From NCBI GenBank assembly GCA_947503885.1, contig CANNFD010000004.1, positions 186,001-250,000 on the forward strand: DNA of 64,000 nucleotides, given 5' to 3'. Made by a program: the position numbers and the translations under genes. The stretch comes from an uncultured Olleya sp. (GTDB taxonomy: Bacteria > Bacteroidota > Bacteroidia > Flavobacteriales > Flavobacteriaceae). Shown here piece by piece: positions 34,529 to 43,391 of this stretch. The notes beneath the pieces were generated by a model. The model saw only the letters and a list, made by a program, of their open reading frames with translations. It was not told the origin of the DNA and made no database searches. Numbering within the stretch: position 1 is the stretch's first letter; each line of letters opens with the position of its first letter.

Positions 34529-35875
34529 ATGCAAAATAACTATTTAAAACTATTAGGTTTACATGTGTTGATAGGGATTTTTATCTACTTTTCAAGGTCT
34601 TTAGGGAATCTTTATTTTTACGGTGTAGTTCTTTATTTTTTTAATAGAATTATAAGCGCTAAACCACATTTAAAGTCTTTTGAGATTGTAAGCGCTTGTG
34701 CTTATATTATGGGTGCCGAAGTCATTTTAAGGATGACTAATAGTGGTCCTTTTTATGAGGCTAGTAAATACATCGTTATTCTATTTTCTGTTTTTGGACT
34801 GTTTTATAATGGTTTTAACAAAAAGGCTATCCCTTATTTATTGTATCTCTTTCTGTTAATCCCTAGTATCTATGTTTCTCTTTATCTTATTGATGTTGGT
34901 CAAAATATTAGAAAAGCAATAGCTTTTAATTTAGGAGGTCCAGTTAGTTTAGGTATAGCTGCCTTGTTTTGTTTTGGGTTACAAGTGACTAAAAAACAAT
35001 TGGAATCTATTATAAATTTTATGTTGCTGCCTTTAGTAAGTACACTAGCTTATGTTATTATGTATAACCCAGACGTCTCAGCGGTAGCAACAGGTACCAG
35101 TTCTAACTTTGCAGCCTCAGGTGGGTTTGGTCCCAATCAAATGTCAACCGTATTAGGGTTAGGCTTTTTTTTAATGACGGTTCGTTTTTTTTATTTTAGC
35201 CAGACCAAATTATTGCGTTATTTGGATTTGGCATTTGTGTTATTATTTGCTTTTCGGGCAATCGTTACTTTTAGTCGCGGTGGAGTATTTACCGCCATTA
35301 TTATGATTGTCGCATTTATTTTTATTTTATACAAAACGATGGATAAAAGTAAAAAGAATAAGATGTTACTTTCTATTGCTGTGTTTTCTGTTATGGGAGT
35401 GGCTACTTGGGCACTTTCTGCTATACAAACTAATGGAATGATTGAAAAGCGTTATGCCAATCAAAATGCTATGGGCCATGAAAAAAGTGATGTTACAACT
35501 GGTCGTGGTGATTTGTTTTTAGCAGAATTTGAAGAGTTTATTGCTAATCCCTTTTTAGGTGTTGGAGTCGGGCGTGTTAAGGATTTACGTTTTCAAAAGA
35601 CAGGGATTCATGCAGCATCACATAATGAAATGAGTCGCATCATCTCAGAGCATGGTTTATTAGGTCTTTTAGCGCTTAGTATACTATTGTTGGTTCCGTT
35701 ATTTTTTAGGTTGCAAAATAGGAGTAACGTTTTGTTTTTTTCCTTTTATTTGTTTTGGCTACTAACTATTAATCATTCCGCGATGCGTATTGTTGCACCC
35801 GCATTTATTTACGCTTTAAGTTTATTACATATTAAAGATGACACACCTAGTTTACATAGGCAACAAATTAACTAA
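34529..35875 (+). CDS. O-antigen polymerase/ligase family membrane protein (Wzy/WaaL type)
   Basis: A 448-residue protein with about 11-12 hydrophobic segments. A large periplasmic loop (about 300-370) holds HNEMSRIISEHGLLGLL, the typical motif of the O-antigen ligase/polymerase superfamily, and FSRGGVF precedes it. It would polymerise repeat units in the periplasm or ligate the glycan to lipid A or protein; sequence alone does not separate the two. Its last 38 bases overlap the next gene in another frame. Confidence 0.88.
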   Translation: MQNNYLKLLGLHVLIGIFIYFSRSLGNLYFYGVVLYFFNRIISAKPHLKSFEIVSACAYIMGAEVILRMTNSGPFYEASKYIVILFSVFGLFYNGFNKKAIPYLLYLFLLIPSIYVSLYLIDVGQNIRKAIAFNLGGPVSLGIAALFCFGLQVTKKQLESIINFMLLPLVSTLAYVIMYNPDVSAVATGTSSNFAASGGFGPNQMSTVLGLGFFLMTVRFFYFSQTKLLRYLDLAFVLLFAFRAIVTFSRGGVFTAIIMIVAFIFILYKTMDKSKKNKMLLSIAVFSVMGVATWALSAIQTNGMIEKRYANQNAMGHEKSDVTTGRGDLFLAEFEEFIANPFLGVGVGRVKDLRFQKTGIHAASHNEMSRIISEHGLLGLLALSILLLVPLFFRLQNRSNVLFFSFYLFWLLTINHSAMRIVAPAFIYALSLLHIKDDTPSLHRQQIN

Positions 35876-36848
35876 CACTGGTAAGACCGCTACGACCATT
35901 GACACTTTAGGTTGTGGATTGGAGCAGTCTGGTTATAAAGTGACCTATGCTTCAAGTTATACTAATATTGTATTGCGATTAATTGACATGCTATGGACGG
36001 TTTTTAAACATCGTACAACGGTAGATTATGTGTTGATAGACACCTACAGTACCTTGAATTTTTATTATGCTTATGCTGTCAGTGCCATATGTCGATTGCT
36101 TAAACTAAAATACATTCCTATTTTGCATGGAGGAAACCTTCCAGAACGCTTAAAAACTAGTCCTAAACTTAGTGCTGCTATTTTTAATAATGCCTATGTT
36201 AATGTTTCGCCTTCCCACTATGTTAAGTCTTCGTTTGAGCGTTCTGGATACACCAATATTATTGTAATCCCTAACAGTATCACTATTGCTAGTTACCCTT
36301 TTACACCTCGTAGAGTTGCACCGATTAAAATGCTTTGGGTACGTTCGTTTTCAAAGTTATACCATCCTAAACTCGCTGTAGATGTGTTGCATTTACTTGA
36401 AAAGAAAGGTTATAAGGCGTCATTATGTATGGTAGGTCCAGATAATGATGGAAGTTTAGAAGAGACTAAAGCCTATGCAAATACTCTAGGGGTATCCGTA
36501 ACCTTTACAGGGAAACTCTCTAAGCCAGAATGGATTTTACTATCTGAGGCTTATACTGTGTTTATTAATACCACTAATTTTGATAATACCCCTGTTAGTG
36601 TTATTGAAGCTATGGCATTGGGATTGCCAATCGTCTCTACAAATGTTGGTGGTATGCCTTTTTTGATTGACCATAGTACTGATGGGTTATTAGTGCCTCC
36701 AAATTCTCCAGAAGCATTTGTAGATGCAATTTTAAAATATAAAAAGGATGACACGTTTTGTAAAGCTGTTATTAAAAACGCTAGAACAAAAGCAGAATCC
36801 TTTGATTGGACAACAGTCAAACCCCTTTGGAAAGCTGCATTAAAATAA
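35838..36848 (+). CDS. Family 4 glycosyltransferase
   Basis: A 336-residue GT-B enzyme that starts inside the end of the polymerase gene with MTHLVYIGNKLTNTGKTATT. It contains KMLWVRSFSKLYHPKLAVDV (about 163-182) and FDNTPVSVIEAMALGLPIV (about 247-265) as the donor motif. The 38-bp overlap is long for this locus but the start is well supported by the conserved N-terminal strand. It is the last gene before the promoter at 36853. Confidence 0.9.
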   Translation: MTHLVYIGNKLTNTGKTATTIDTLGCGLEQSGYKVTYASSYTNIVLRLIDMLWTVFKHRTTVDYVLIDTYSTLNFYYAYAVSAICRLLKLKYIPILHGGNLPERLKTSPKLSAAIFNNAYVNVSPSHYVKSSFERSGYTNIIVIPNSITIASYPFTPRRVAPIKMLWVRSFSKLYHPKLAVDVLHLLEKKGYKASLCMVGPDNDGSLEETKAYANTLGVSVTFTGKLSKPEWILLSEAYTVFINTTNFDNTPVSVIEAMALGLPIVSTNVGGMPFLIDHSTDGLLVPPNSPEAFVDAILKYKKDDTFCKAVIKNARTKAESFDWTTVKPLWKAALK

Positions 36849-36852
36849 AAAC

Positions 36853-36882
36853 TTGCATAACATTAATTACTTGTTATATTTG
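36853..36882 (+). promoter_or_regulatory. Strong Bacteroidetes-type promoter of the initiating transferase
   Basis: TTG (36853-36855) is separated by exactly 19 nt from TATATTTG (36875-36882). This fits the consensus well. The transcription start would be near 36888, upstream of the ATG at 36908. Confidence 0.85.
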
Positions 36883-36907
36883 AAATAATTTTTCTAACCC
36901 ATTGACA

Positions 36908-38302
36908 ATGACTAAAAGTAGTGGTATCCACTTTGAGATTTCTGAACGCAAAATTCTTCTACGTTTATTTGATTTGTTTTTTGTTGGGTTGTCTTTGTTT
37001 TTAGTCAGTACTTTTTTTGAGTTTGATTACTTTAGTGTTTATGATGATCATTGGGCTTGGTTTATTGTTTTAGCCTTGTATATTTCTGTATTTGGGACTG
37101 TTTTAGAATTATATGATTTACAAAAGTCTAGTCGTCTTGATTCGGTTTTAGGAACTGTTTTGTTAACGACTTCTGTCACCGTTTTATTTTACTTATTAAC
37201 ACCCTATTATACCCCGTCATTACCCGTAAATAGACTTCAAATTTTATACTTTTATTTAGCTATTTTGTTTGGGTTATACTTTTGGCGTTGGACCTATATT
37301 ACTTTTATTTCTTCACCACGTTTTTTTAAAAAAGTACTGTTAGTGGGTGAAGTTTCAAATATTAAAACAATTATAGATGCTTTTGCTAATGCAGATCCTA
37401 ATTATAAAATAATAGGTTTTATAAATTGCGAATGCAGTAAGAAAAAAGCTGTTAAGTTTAAAGGTTTAAAAGAATATGCACCAGAGGACATGCATCAAAT
37501 TATTAAAGATGAAAGCATTTCGGAGGTGGTAATCGCTAGTTATAATTCTGAAAATATTACGCCTTCTATTTATAGTGATTTAATTGTGTTATTAGAACAA
37601 GGTTTTCCTATTAAAGAATATACTCAAGTATATGAAGACCTTACTTCTCGTGTTCCAGTGCAATTTGTTGGTAAGGATTTTTATAAATATTTTCCGTTTA
37701 GTCGTAACAACAAAAACAAGCTGTACTTAACTTACAGACGTTTGTTTGATATTTTACTATCTATTGTAGGCTTAACAATTGGGCTGATTATTTTACCTTT
37801 TATTCTTATAGGGAACCTTATTGGTAATAGAGGACAATTGTTTTATACACAGAAGCGTGTTGGCGAAAACGGAGTTCCTTTTAAGATTTATAAATATAGA
37901 ACTATGATTAAAGATGCTGAAACCGGAGCAGCAGTTTGGGCTACTAAAAACGATTCCCGTATTACAGCTTTTGGTCGATTTTTACGTACTTCTAGATTAG
38001 ATGAAATTCCGCAGTTTTTAAATATATTAAAGGGAGATATGAGTTTGATTGGACCGCGACCTGAGCGTCCTTATTTTGTTAAAGAACTCTCTCAAGTCAT
38101 TCCTTTTTATGAAACCAGACATATTGTAAAACCAGGTCTTACTGGTTGGGCTCAAGTTAAATCTAGATATGGTTCTAGTGTAGATGATAGTCTTTTAAAA
38201 TTACAATATGATTTATATTATATAAAACATCGAAGCTTTTTATTAGACATTAATATTCTAGTTAAGACGTTAAGTACTGTTATCTTTTTTAGAGGACAGT
38301 AG
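36908..38302 (+). CDS. Polyprenyl-phosphate sugar-1-phosphate transferase (WcaJ/WbaP-like)
   Basis: A 464-residue membrane enzyme that starts glycan assembly by placing a sugar-1-phosphate on undecaprenyl phosphate. Four hydrophobic segments lie in the first ~125 residues, then a CoA-binding-like Rossmann region (about 140-250), a further hydrophobic segment and the catalytic domain with RVGENGVPFKIYKYRTM, RTSRLDEIPQFLNILKGDMS, GPRPER and KPGLTGWAQV. A TTG two codons earlier (36902) is also open, but ATG at 36908 is preferred. It has its own promoter, so supply of the first lipid-linked sugar can be set apart from the glycosyltransferase operon. Confidence 0.95.
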   Translation: MTKSSGIHFEISERKILLRLFDLFFVGLSLFLVSTFFEFDYFSVYDDHWAWFIVLALYISVFGTVLELYDLQKSSRLDSVLGTVLLTTSVTVLFYLLTPYYTPSLPVNRLQILYFYLAILFGLYFWRWTYITFISSPRFFKKVLLVGEVSNIKTIIDAFANADPNYKIIGFINCECSKKKAVKFKGLKEYAPEDMHQIIKDESISEVVIASYNSENITPSIYSDLIVLLEQGFPIKEYTQVYEDLTSRVPVQFVGKDFYKYFPFSRNNKNKLYLTYRRLFDILLSIVGLTIGLIILPFILIGNLIGNRGQLFYTQKRVGENGVPFKIYKYRTMIKDAETGAAVWATKNDSRITAFGRFLRTSRLDEIPQFLNILKGDMSLIGPRPERPYFVKELSQVIPFYETRHIVKPGLTGWAQVKSRYGSSVDDSLLKLQYDLYYIKHRSFLLDINILVKTLSTVIFFRGQ

Positions 38303-38409
38303 GTGTTGTTTGTTATCAGTTATGTATTTAAATGGTGATAAGGGGTAAGGTGTAGAGCGATACGGTTAATGGGATATTTTGAAGTTGTTTGACATCAGAT
38401 TTATACTGA

Positions 38410-39573
38410 TCATTTAAAATGTCTAAGCAGGAATATATATCTGATAGCTAATGCAATTACTAACGGAATTAAAGCAGGAGCAAAGCGTTGCACACCGATT
38501 GTCCAATGCATTACCATTAAGCATAACATTACTATTAAAAACTTAATATAAGCAATGCCCCATTTTTTAGGTACCGTTTTAAGTATTTGCAACACACAAA
38601 ACAAACTTAATGGAGAAGCCCATAGTAAGTTATAATTATAAGCTGTACCAGTATGGTCCGTCGCAAACCACAATAAAAATAATACCAGACCAATTAAACC
38701 CGTTGTTAAAAATATAGCTAGGTCTAAACCTTTAGTCCTAACTTTGTTTTTAAAGTCTTTATATGTTATAAAGAGAATTATAACTGCTAAGATGGTCATC
38801 GCCAATAAAGGACTTGTTAAAAAGAAGCTGCTTTTATTTTCGTTTTCTCCTTTTTTAGTAAATATTGTTTTAGAGCTTGTGACTAACTTTTCTCCTGTAT
38901 CTTTTAATGTAGCAGTATTAAAAAAATGATTTACTTTTTCTGGTAAAAACAATTGTTCTCTAGGTGTTGCTTTGCGGTCTATAATTGATCCTAAAGCAAT
39001 GTCAATGCCAAAACTTCCCCAAGTGTTCCAGTTTAAATTATGGTCAATTAATTGTCTAAAAGTTTGTTCTTTATAGTCTTTAGGTAGATTATAAACTAGA
39101 TTACCATCTAATGTGGTCTCTAAAACATCTCTAATTTTAGTTGCACAATTATCATAGAAAAAATCATATAAATATGCTCCTTGATTAACTTTGTAATTAG
39201 CCTCTAAGTAGTTGTATAACTCTTGTTTTTCAGTATTAGATAAACGTAATTGTTGTTCTTTAATGGTACGGTTTTCACTAACATAAAACGCGATAAAATT
39301 GTTGTAATTAACTTTACCTTGTAAGTAGTTTAGTTTACCTCTTGCGAAGTCTAAATAAAAATTAGGGTCTTCAAAATTATAACGTCCAAAGTCGTAAGCA
39401 ATATCCGCAACTCGAGATTTAATACGGATCGCATTATGACCAAAAGCATCGTTTAGGTTACTACCTGGACCAAAAGTGATCACACTTACTGTGGTGTCTT
39501 CAGGTAAAGGAACGGATTGAGAAAATCCTGTTGATACTAAAAATAAAAAGAATACGTGTACTATAAATTTCAT
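38410..39573 (-). CDS. lnb: Lnb-type (DUF4105) lipoprotein N-acyltransferase
   Basis: A 387-residue envelope protein. A signal peptide (1-18) precedes a periplasmic DUF4105 domain with FGHNAIRI (H46) and FFYDNCATKIRD (C143), which resemble a Cys/His catalytic pair. About five hydrophobic segments follow from residue 257. To my knowledge this domain is the N-terminal periplasmic part of Lnb, which N-acylates lipoproteins in Bacteroides, where Lnt is absent. It is likely cotranscribed with the upstream PorV-like gene, 14 nt away. Confidence 0.82.
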   Translation of the reverse strand: MKFIVHVFFLFLVSTGFSQSVPLPEDTTVSVITFGPGSNLNDAFGHNAIRIKSRVADIAYDFGRYNFEDPNFYLDFARGKLNYLQGKVNYNNFIAFYVSENRTIKEQQLRLSNTEKQELYNYLEANYKVNQGAYLYDFFYDNCATKIRDVLETTLDGNLVYNLPKDYKEQTFRQLIDHNLNWNTWGSFGIDIALGSIIDRKATPREQLFLPEKVNHFFNTATLKDTGEKLVTSSKTIFTKKGENENKSSFFLTSPLLAMTILAVIILFITYKDFKNKVRTKGLDLAIFLTTGLIGLVLFLLWFATDHTGTAYNYNLLWASPLSLFCVLQILKTVPKKWGIAYIKFLIVMLCLMVMHWTIGVQRFAPALIPLVIALAIRYIFLLRHFK

Positions 39574-39587
39574 GTTACAAAGCTAAC

Positions 39588-40658
39588 TTATCTAAACACA
39601 CTAAAGTCTAGTTTTAACGAAAATACATTAGAATATAAGGCCACACTTTGGTCACCAATATCAGTAAAAGCATAATCCACTTGGATCCCTTTGTATTTAA
39701 AACCTACACCAAAACTTGGTTGAAAGGTTAAATCTTCAGAGTTATCAATTTGTAATTCATTTTGAAAATTACCCACTCCAGTCCTAAGATAAATCATATC
39801 AATATAACCAAATTCAAATCCTAATGCAGGATTAATACTTGCAAAAGAGGTTGAAATGACATCGTTATTTTGCTCGAAGCGAACATTTAAATCTAGCTCG
39901 GCTTCCAAGGTGTAATCGTAGTTAAAACGGTATAGTTTTGCAACTCCTATTTGTAATTTAGGGATTGTAATTTCAGTAGTTTCTGGGAGCTCTTGGTTTT
40001 GACCTTCAACTGCGTTTTGCACTTTAGCAAACTCTTCTTCATTAATAGTCCATGCATTAAAAGTTGTAGTAATATCACGAGCCATTATCCCAAATTTCCA
40101 ATTGTTATTACTTTTAAATTGAATTCCAGCATCCAGACCAAATCCCCAACTAGAGGCAAAATCACCAATAATTCTTCTAATTATTTTAGCATTAACTCCG
40201 TAAGTTAATCCTTCAAGTGGTAAGTCTCTTGCGTATGAAAACGTTAAGCCATAGTCGGCTGTAGAGAATAGGCTAATCCTATCATAGTTAACATTACCTT
40301 GCTGGTCAATAAGTTGAGTTGTATCTAAAATATCATCAACAGCAAAACGGATTAAAGATACACCAAAAGCACTTCTATTATCTAAAGGCATTGCAAATGC
40401 AGCGTAATCGTAATTTGCAATATTTGCAAAATAGCTAGAATGCATTAAAGCTAATTGGTTGTCCTCTATATTAGTTAATCCTGCAGGATTCCAATATCCC
40501 GAATTGACATCGTTGGTTCTTGCTACGATTGCATTGCTCATCCCTAAAGCAGCAGCATCCACACCTATATTCATAAATTCGTTTGAATATTTACGGGTGG
40601 TTTGAGCAATAGTTATTGTCGTACTCAGTAATATAAAGGCTAGTAGGCGTACTTTCAA
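39588..40658 (-). CDS. PorV/PorQ-like outer-membrane beta-barrel protein
   Basis: A 357-residue secreted protein with signal peptide ending near AQTTRKYSN. GMSNAIVARTNDVNSGYWNP and GLTNIEDNQLALMHSSYF are typical of the PorV/UPF0164 outer-membrane family. The remainder alternates aromatic-rich beta strands and ends with Phe-Arg (FSVFR). PorV works with the type IX secretion system, but several PorV-like paralogs of unknown role exist, so a T9SS role is not claimed. I chose the TTG at 40658 (MKVRLLAF); TTG at 40664 is possible but would leave almost no leader after the -7 box at 40674-40681. Confidence 0.85.
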   Translation of the reverse strand: MKVRLLAFILLSTTITIAQTTRKYSNEFMNIGVDAAALGMSNAIVARTNDVNSGYWNPAGLTNIEDNQLALMHSSYFANIANYDYAAFAMPLDNRSAFGVSLIRFAVDDILDTTQLIDQQGNVNYDRISLFSTADYGLTFSYARDLPLEGLTYGVNAKIIRRIIGDFASSWGFGLDAGIQFKSNNNWKFGIMARDITTTFNAWTINEEEFAKVQNAVEGQNQELPETTEITIPKLQIGVAKLYRFNYDYTLEAELDLNVRFEQNNDVISTSFASINPALGFEFGYIDMIYLRTGVGNFQNELQIDNSEDLTFQPSFGVGFKYKGIQVDYAFTDIGDQSVALYSNVFSLKLDFSVFR

Positions 40659-40673
40659 ACTCAATTTTTTTTA

Positions 40674-40681
40674 CAAAGATG
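40674..40681 (-). promoter_or_regulatory. Putative -7 box of the PorV-like/lnb pair
   Basis: CATCTTTG followed by GTAAAAAAAA on the minus strand is the same sequence as upstream of the ABC-F gene (224-231). It deviates by one base from consensus and lacks a good upstream TTG. Confidence 0.4.
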
Positions 40682-40780
40682 CTATAATTTTTCTATATAT
40701 TAAACTTCAATATTAATACTATATTGCTTAGGGTTTGGAATAGACCCAAATACTTTGTTATTTTTACAAAAAACTAACTG

Positions 40781-41530
40781 ATGAACATTAAAGCTTTTAT
40801 ACCAAACTTTATAACACTACTTAATTTATTCTGCGGAAGTGTGGCAGTGATTTTTGCGGTAAATAATCATTTTATATTTGCTGCTTTTTTTGTGTTTTTA
40901 GGAATTTTCTTTGATTTTTTTGATGGGCTTTTAGCTAGAAAACTGAATGTCCAAAGCCAACTAGGCTTGCAGTTAGATAGCTTGGCAGATATGGTTACTA
41001 GTGGGTTAGTGCCAGGAATAGTGTTATTTAAGTTATTAGAATTGGCTAGTAATAGTAAAGCTGTTACACCAATTAATGAATGGTCAGAAACCATGCAATG
41101 GACTGGTTATAAATTTAATTTATTGCCATTTATTGGATTGTTTGTAACATTAGCTTCCGCTTATAGATTAGGTCGTTTTAACCTTGATGAAGACCAACAG
41201 TCTTATTTTAAAGGTTTGCCAACACCTGCTAATGCCTTATTAATATTATCATTGCCTTTAATATTAGAGTTTCAGAATAACGATTTAATAAATAGCATAA
41301 TCCTTAATAAGTGGTTTTTAATTGTATTAACACTTTTAAGTTGTTATATCTTAAATTCGCCAGTAAAACTATTTGCTTTAAAATTTAAAGATTGGACTTT
41401 TAAAGCTAATGCAGTACGTTATATCTTTATTATTTTATGTCTTGTACTTATAATAGTATTGCATTTTGCTGCTATCCCGTTAATAATACTTTTATACATC
41501 CTATTATCTTTATTTAATAATATCAACTAA
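40781..41530 (+). CDS. pssA: CDP-diacylglycerol-serine O-phosphatidyltransferase
   Basis: A 249-residue membrane enzyme of phosphatidylethanolamine synthesis. It carries the CDP-alcohol phosphotransferase motif: DFFDGLLARKLNVQSQLGLQ followed by LDSLADMV (about 46-73), matching DG(x)2AR(x)8G(x)3D(x)3D. About seven hydrophobic segments follow, the usual length for the membrane-type enzyme of Bacteroidetes and Gram-positives. TerC-family gene starts 9 nt after its stop. Confidence 0.94.
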   Translation: MNIKAFIPNFITLLNLFCGSVAVIFAVNNHFIFAAFFVFLGIFFDFFDGLLARKLNVQSQLGLQLDSLADMVTSGLVPGIVLFKLLELASNSKAVTPINEWSETMQWTGYKFNLLPFIGLFVTLASAYRLGRFNLDEDQQSYFKGLPTPANALLILSLPLILEFQNNDLINSIILNKWFLIVLTLLSCYILNSPVKLFALKFKDWTFKANAVRYIFIILCLVLIIVLHFAAIPLIILLYILLSLFNNIN

Positions 41531-41539
41531 CCACAAATT

Positions 41540-42364
41540 ATGCTTTCAATTATATTTACATTATTAATGCTTGTGTTGTTACAAGCAGTTTTAGGATTTG
41601 ATAATTTATTATATATTTCATTAGAGTCCAAAAAAGCCCCTTTATCTGATCAAAGACGAGTTAGAAAAGTTGGTATTTTAATAGCGATAGGATTAAGAAT
41701 TGTGTTGTTATTTATATTAGTGTCTATCATTGATTTTTTTCAAGACCCTTTTTCTTTTTTAACAGCTGATTTTGGAGATATTGCTAGTTTTGCTTTTAAT
41801 GGACACAGTCTTATTGTACTTGCAGGAGGTGGTTTTATCATCTATACTGCAATGAAAGAGATTTGGCACATGATTTCTACTAAAGGTATGGAAGTGTCAG
41901 AGATGTCAGATGGTAAAGGCAGTAAGTCGTCAAAAGCTGTGATAGTTAGTATTGTAATTATGAATTTAGTATTCTCTTTTGATTCTATTTTAGCAGCGAT
42001 AGGATTAACTAGCGATATTGAAAATGAAACGACTGCATTTATAGTAATGGCAATTGCAATAGTGTTTAGTGGTTTGCTAATGCTTGTAATGGCAGATAAG
42101 ATTTCGGTATTTTTATCTAAAAACAGAATGTATGAGGTATTAGGCTTATTTATCTTGTTTATTGTAGGTATTATGTTAATTACAGAGGGTGGACACTTGG
42201 CACATTTAAACCTATTTGGTAACCCCATTGAGCCTATGAGCAAAACGACCTTTTATTTTGTAATTGCTATTTTGGTAATTGTAGATGTGGTGCAAGGACG
42301 TTATCAAAAAAAGCTAGCTAAACAAAGTATTGCAGTTGATTCTAAAAACACACCGAAAGAGTAA
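41540..42364 (+). CDS. TerC family integral membrane protein
   Basis: A 274-residue membrane protein with 7-8 hydrophobic segments. The acidic motif LGFDNLLYISLESKKAPLSD sits in the first helix pair and MNLVFSFDSILAAIGLT in the later one; the Asp residues in both match the TerC signature. TerC relatives are linked to metal (Mn) export or tellurite resistance. The role here is inferred only from the family. A strong terminator follows. Confidence 0.9.
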   Translation: MLSIIFTLLMLVLLQAVLGFDNLLYISLESKKAPLSDQRRVRKVGILIAIGLRIVLLFILVSIIDFFQDPFSFLTADFGDIASFAFNGHSLIVLAGGGFIIYTAMKEIWHMISTKGMEVSEMSDGKGSKSSKAVIVSIVIMNLVFSFDSILAAIGLTSDIENETTAFIVMAIAIVFSGLLMLVMADKISVFLSKNRMYEVLGLFILFIVGIMLITEGGHLAHLNLFGNPIEPMSKTTFYFVIAILVIVDVVQGRYQKKLAKQSIAVDSKNTPKE

Positions 42365-42383
42365 ACTTTAATATTAGATATAT

Positions 42384-42416
42384 AAAAAGCCCAATTGATT
42401 ATCAATTGGGCTTTTT
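42384..42416. terminator. Terminator after the pssA-terC pair
   Basis: GCCCAATTGA-TTA-TCAATTGGGC forms a 10-bp stem with a 3-nt loop, flanked by A5 and T5 tracts. Confidence 0.93.
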
Positions 42417-42503
42417 GCATTTGTGACAATTTATTAGTCACGTATTATTTATGTTGTTAAAATAGGATTCTTCTTTTTAATTAGTTTTAAGTTTTTATAG
42501 GTT

Positions 42504-42544
42504 CTCGATGCAATTACTCCTACTTCGTAAACACTTGTACTGAC
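42504..42544. repeat. Degenerate REP-like intergenic element, copy 2
   Basis: The ends TCTCGATGCAA and ACACTTGTACTGAC match those of the element at 3684-3725. The centre (CCTACTTCG) differs. It lies between two convergent genes and behind the terminator at 42384-42416. Confidence 0.45.
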
Positions 42545-42575
42545 CTAAACCTTAAATAACTACTGGGTACTTAAG

Positions 42576-43316
42576 TTAATCTCTAATTTTCTTTTTACGT
42601 AATTCAAAGTTCTGGCCTAAATACACTTTACGTACCATTTCGTCATTAGCTAGTTCTTCAGGTTCTCCTGCTTTAAGGATGCTACCTTCAAACATTAGGT
42701 ATGTTCTGTCTGTAATGGCTAAGGTTTCTTGTACGTTATGGTCGGTAATTAATATCCCAATATTCTTTTTTGTTAATTGCGCTACAATACGTTGGATATC
42801 TTCTACCGCTACAGGGTCAACACCTGCAAAGGGTTCGTCTAATAAAATAAAACTTGGATTAGTTGCTAAAGCACGAGCTATCTCTGTACGACGACGCTCT
42901 CCACCAGACAATAAATCGCCTCTACTTTTACGGATATGCCCTAAACTAAACTCTTCAATCAACGACTCCATACGGTGTAATTGTTCTTTTTTACTAAGTT
43001 TAGTCATTTGTAATACACTTAAAATATTGTCTTCAATACTAAGTTTTCTAAACACAGATGCTTCTTGAGCTAGGTAACCAATACCATTTTGTGCACGTTT
43101 GTACATCGGGTAATTAGTAATGTTGGTGTCGTCAAGGTAGATGTTACCAGCATTAGGTTTTACTAATCCAACAGTCATATAAAACGAAGTCGTTTTTCCA
43201 GCACCATTAGGACCTAATAATCCAACAATTTCGCCTTGACTAACTTCTAGCGAGACGTCTTTTACAACTTTACGTCCATTGTAGGACTTCATTAAATTTT
43301 CGGCTCTAAGCTTCAT
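42576..43316 (-). CDS. lptB: LPS export ABC transporter ATPase LptB
   Basis: A 246-residue cytoplasmic ATPase that powers lipopolysaccharide extraction with LptF/LptG. Walker A is GPNGAGKTT (about 35-43), the signature [15 protein letters not shown] and Walker [14 protein letters not shown]. The FAGVDP sequence after Walker B is the usual mark of LptB and of branched-amino-acid-type ATPases. It is the last gene of a minus-strand group with kdsD, tatC and an AhpD-like gene, which ties it to Kdo/LPS biosynthesis. Confidence 0.95.
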   Translation of the reverse strand: MKLRAENLMKSYNGRKVVKDVSLEVSQGEIVGLLGPNGAGKTTSFYMTVGLVKPNAGNIYLDDTNITNYPMYKRAQNGIGYLAQEASVFRKLSIEDNILSVLQMTKLSKKEQLHRMESLIEEFSLGHIRKSRGDLLSGGERRRTEIARALATNPSFILLDEPFAGVDPVAVEDIQRIVAQLTKKNIGILITDHNVQETLAITDRTYLMFEGSILKAGEPEELANDEMVRKVYLGQNFELRKKKIRD

Positions 43317-43391
43317 TTGTTGTGTTTAATTTTCCTAAAAATAAGCATTTCAGTAGTACTTTAAAAAAAGGAGTTCTGTTTTATATTAAGT

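Noticed and set aside
38303-38409. Terminator between the initiating transferase and lnb
   Set aside because: TTATCA...TGATAA and ATCAG...CTGAT pairs are too short or lack a T-tract, so no terminator is called.
39588-40658. PorV proper of the type IX secretion system
   Set aside because: Several PorV-like paralogs exist in this group and no other T9SS gene is adjacent, so only the family is claimed.
41842-42243. 133-codon minus-strand open frame
   Set aside because: It is a shadow of the TerC-family gene without its own signals.
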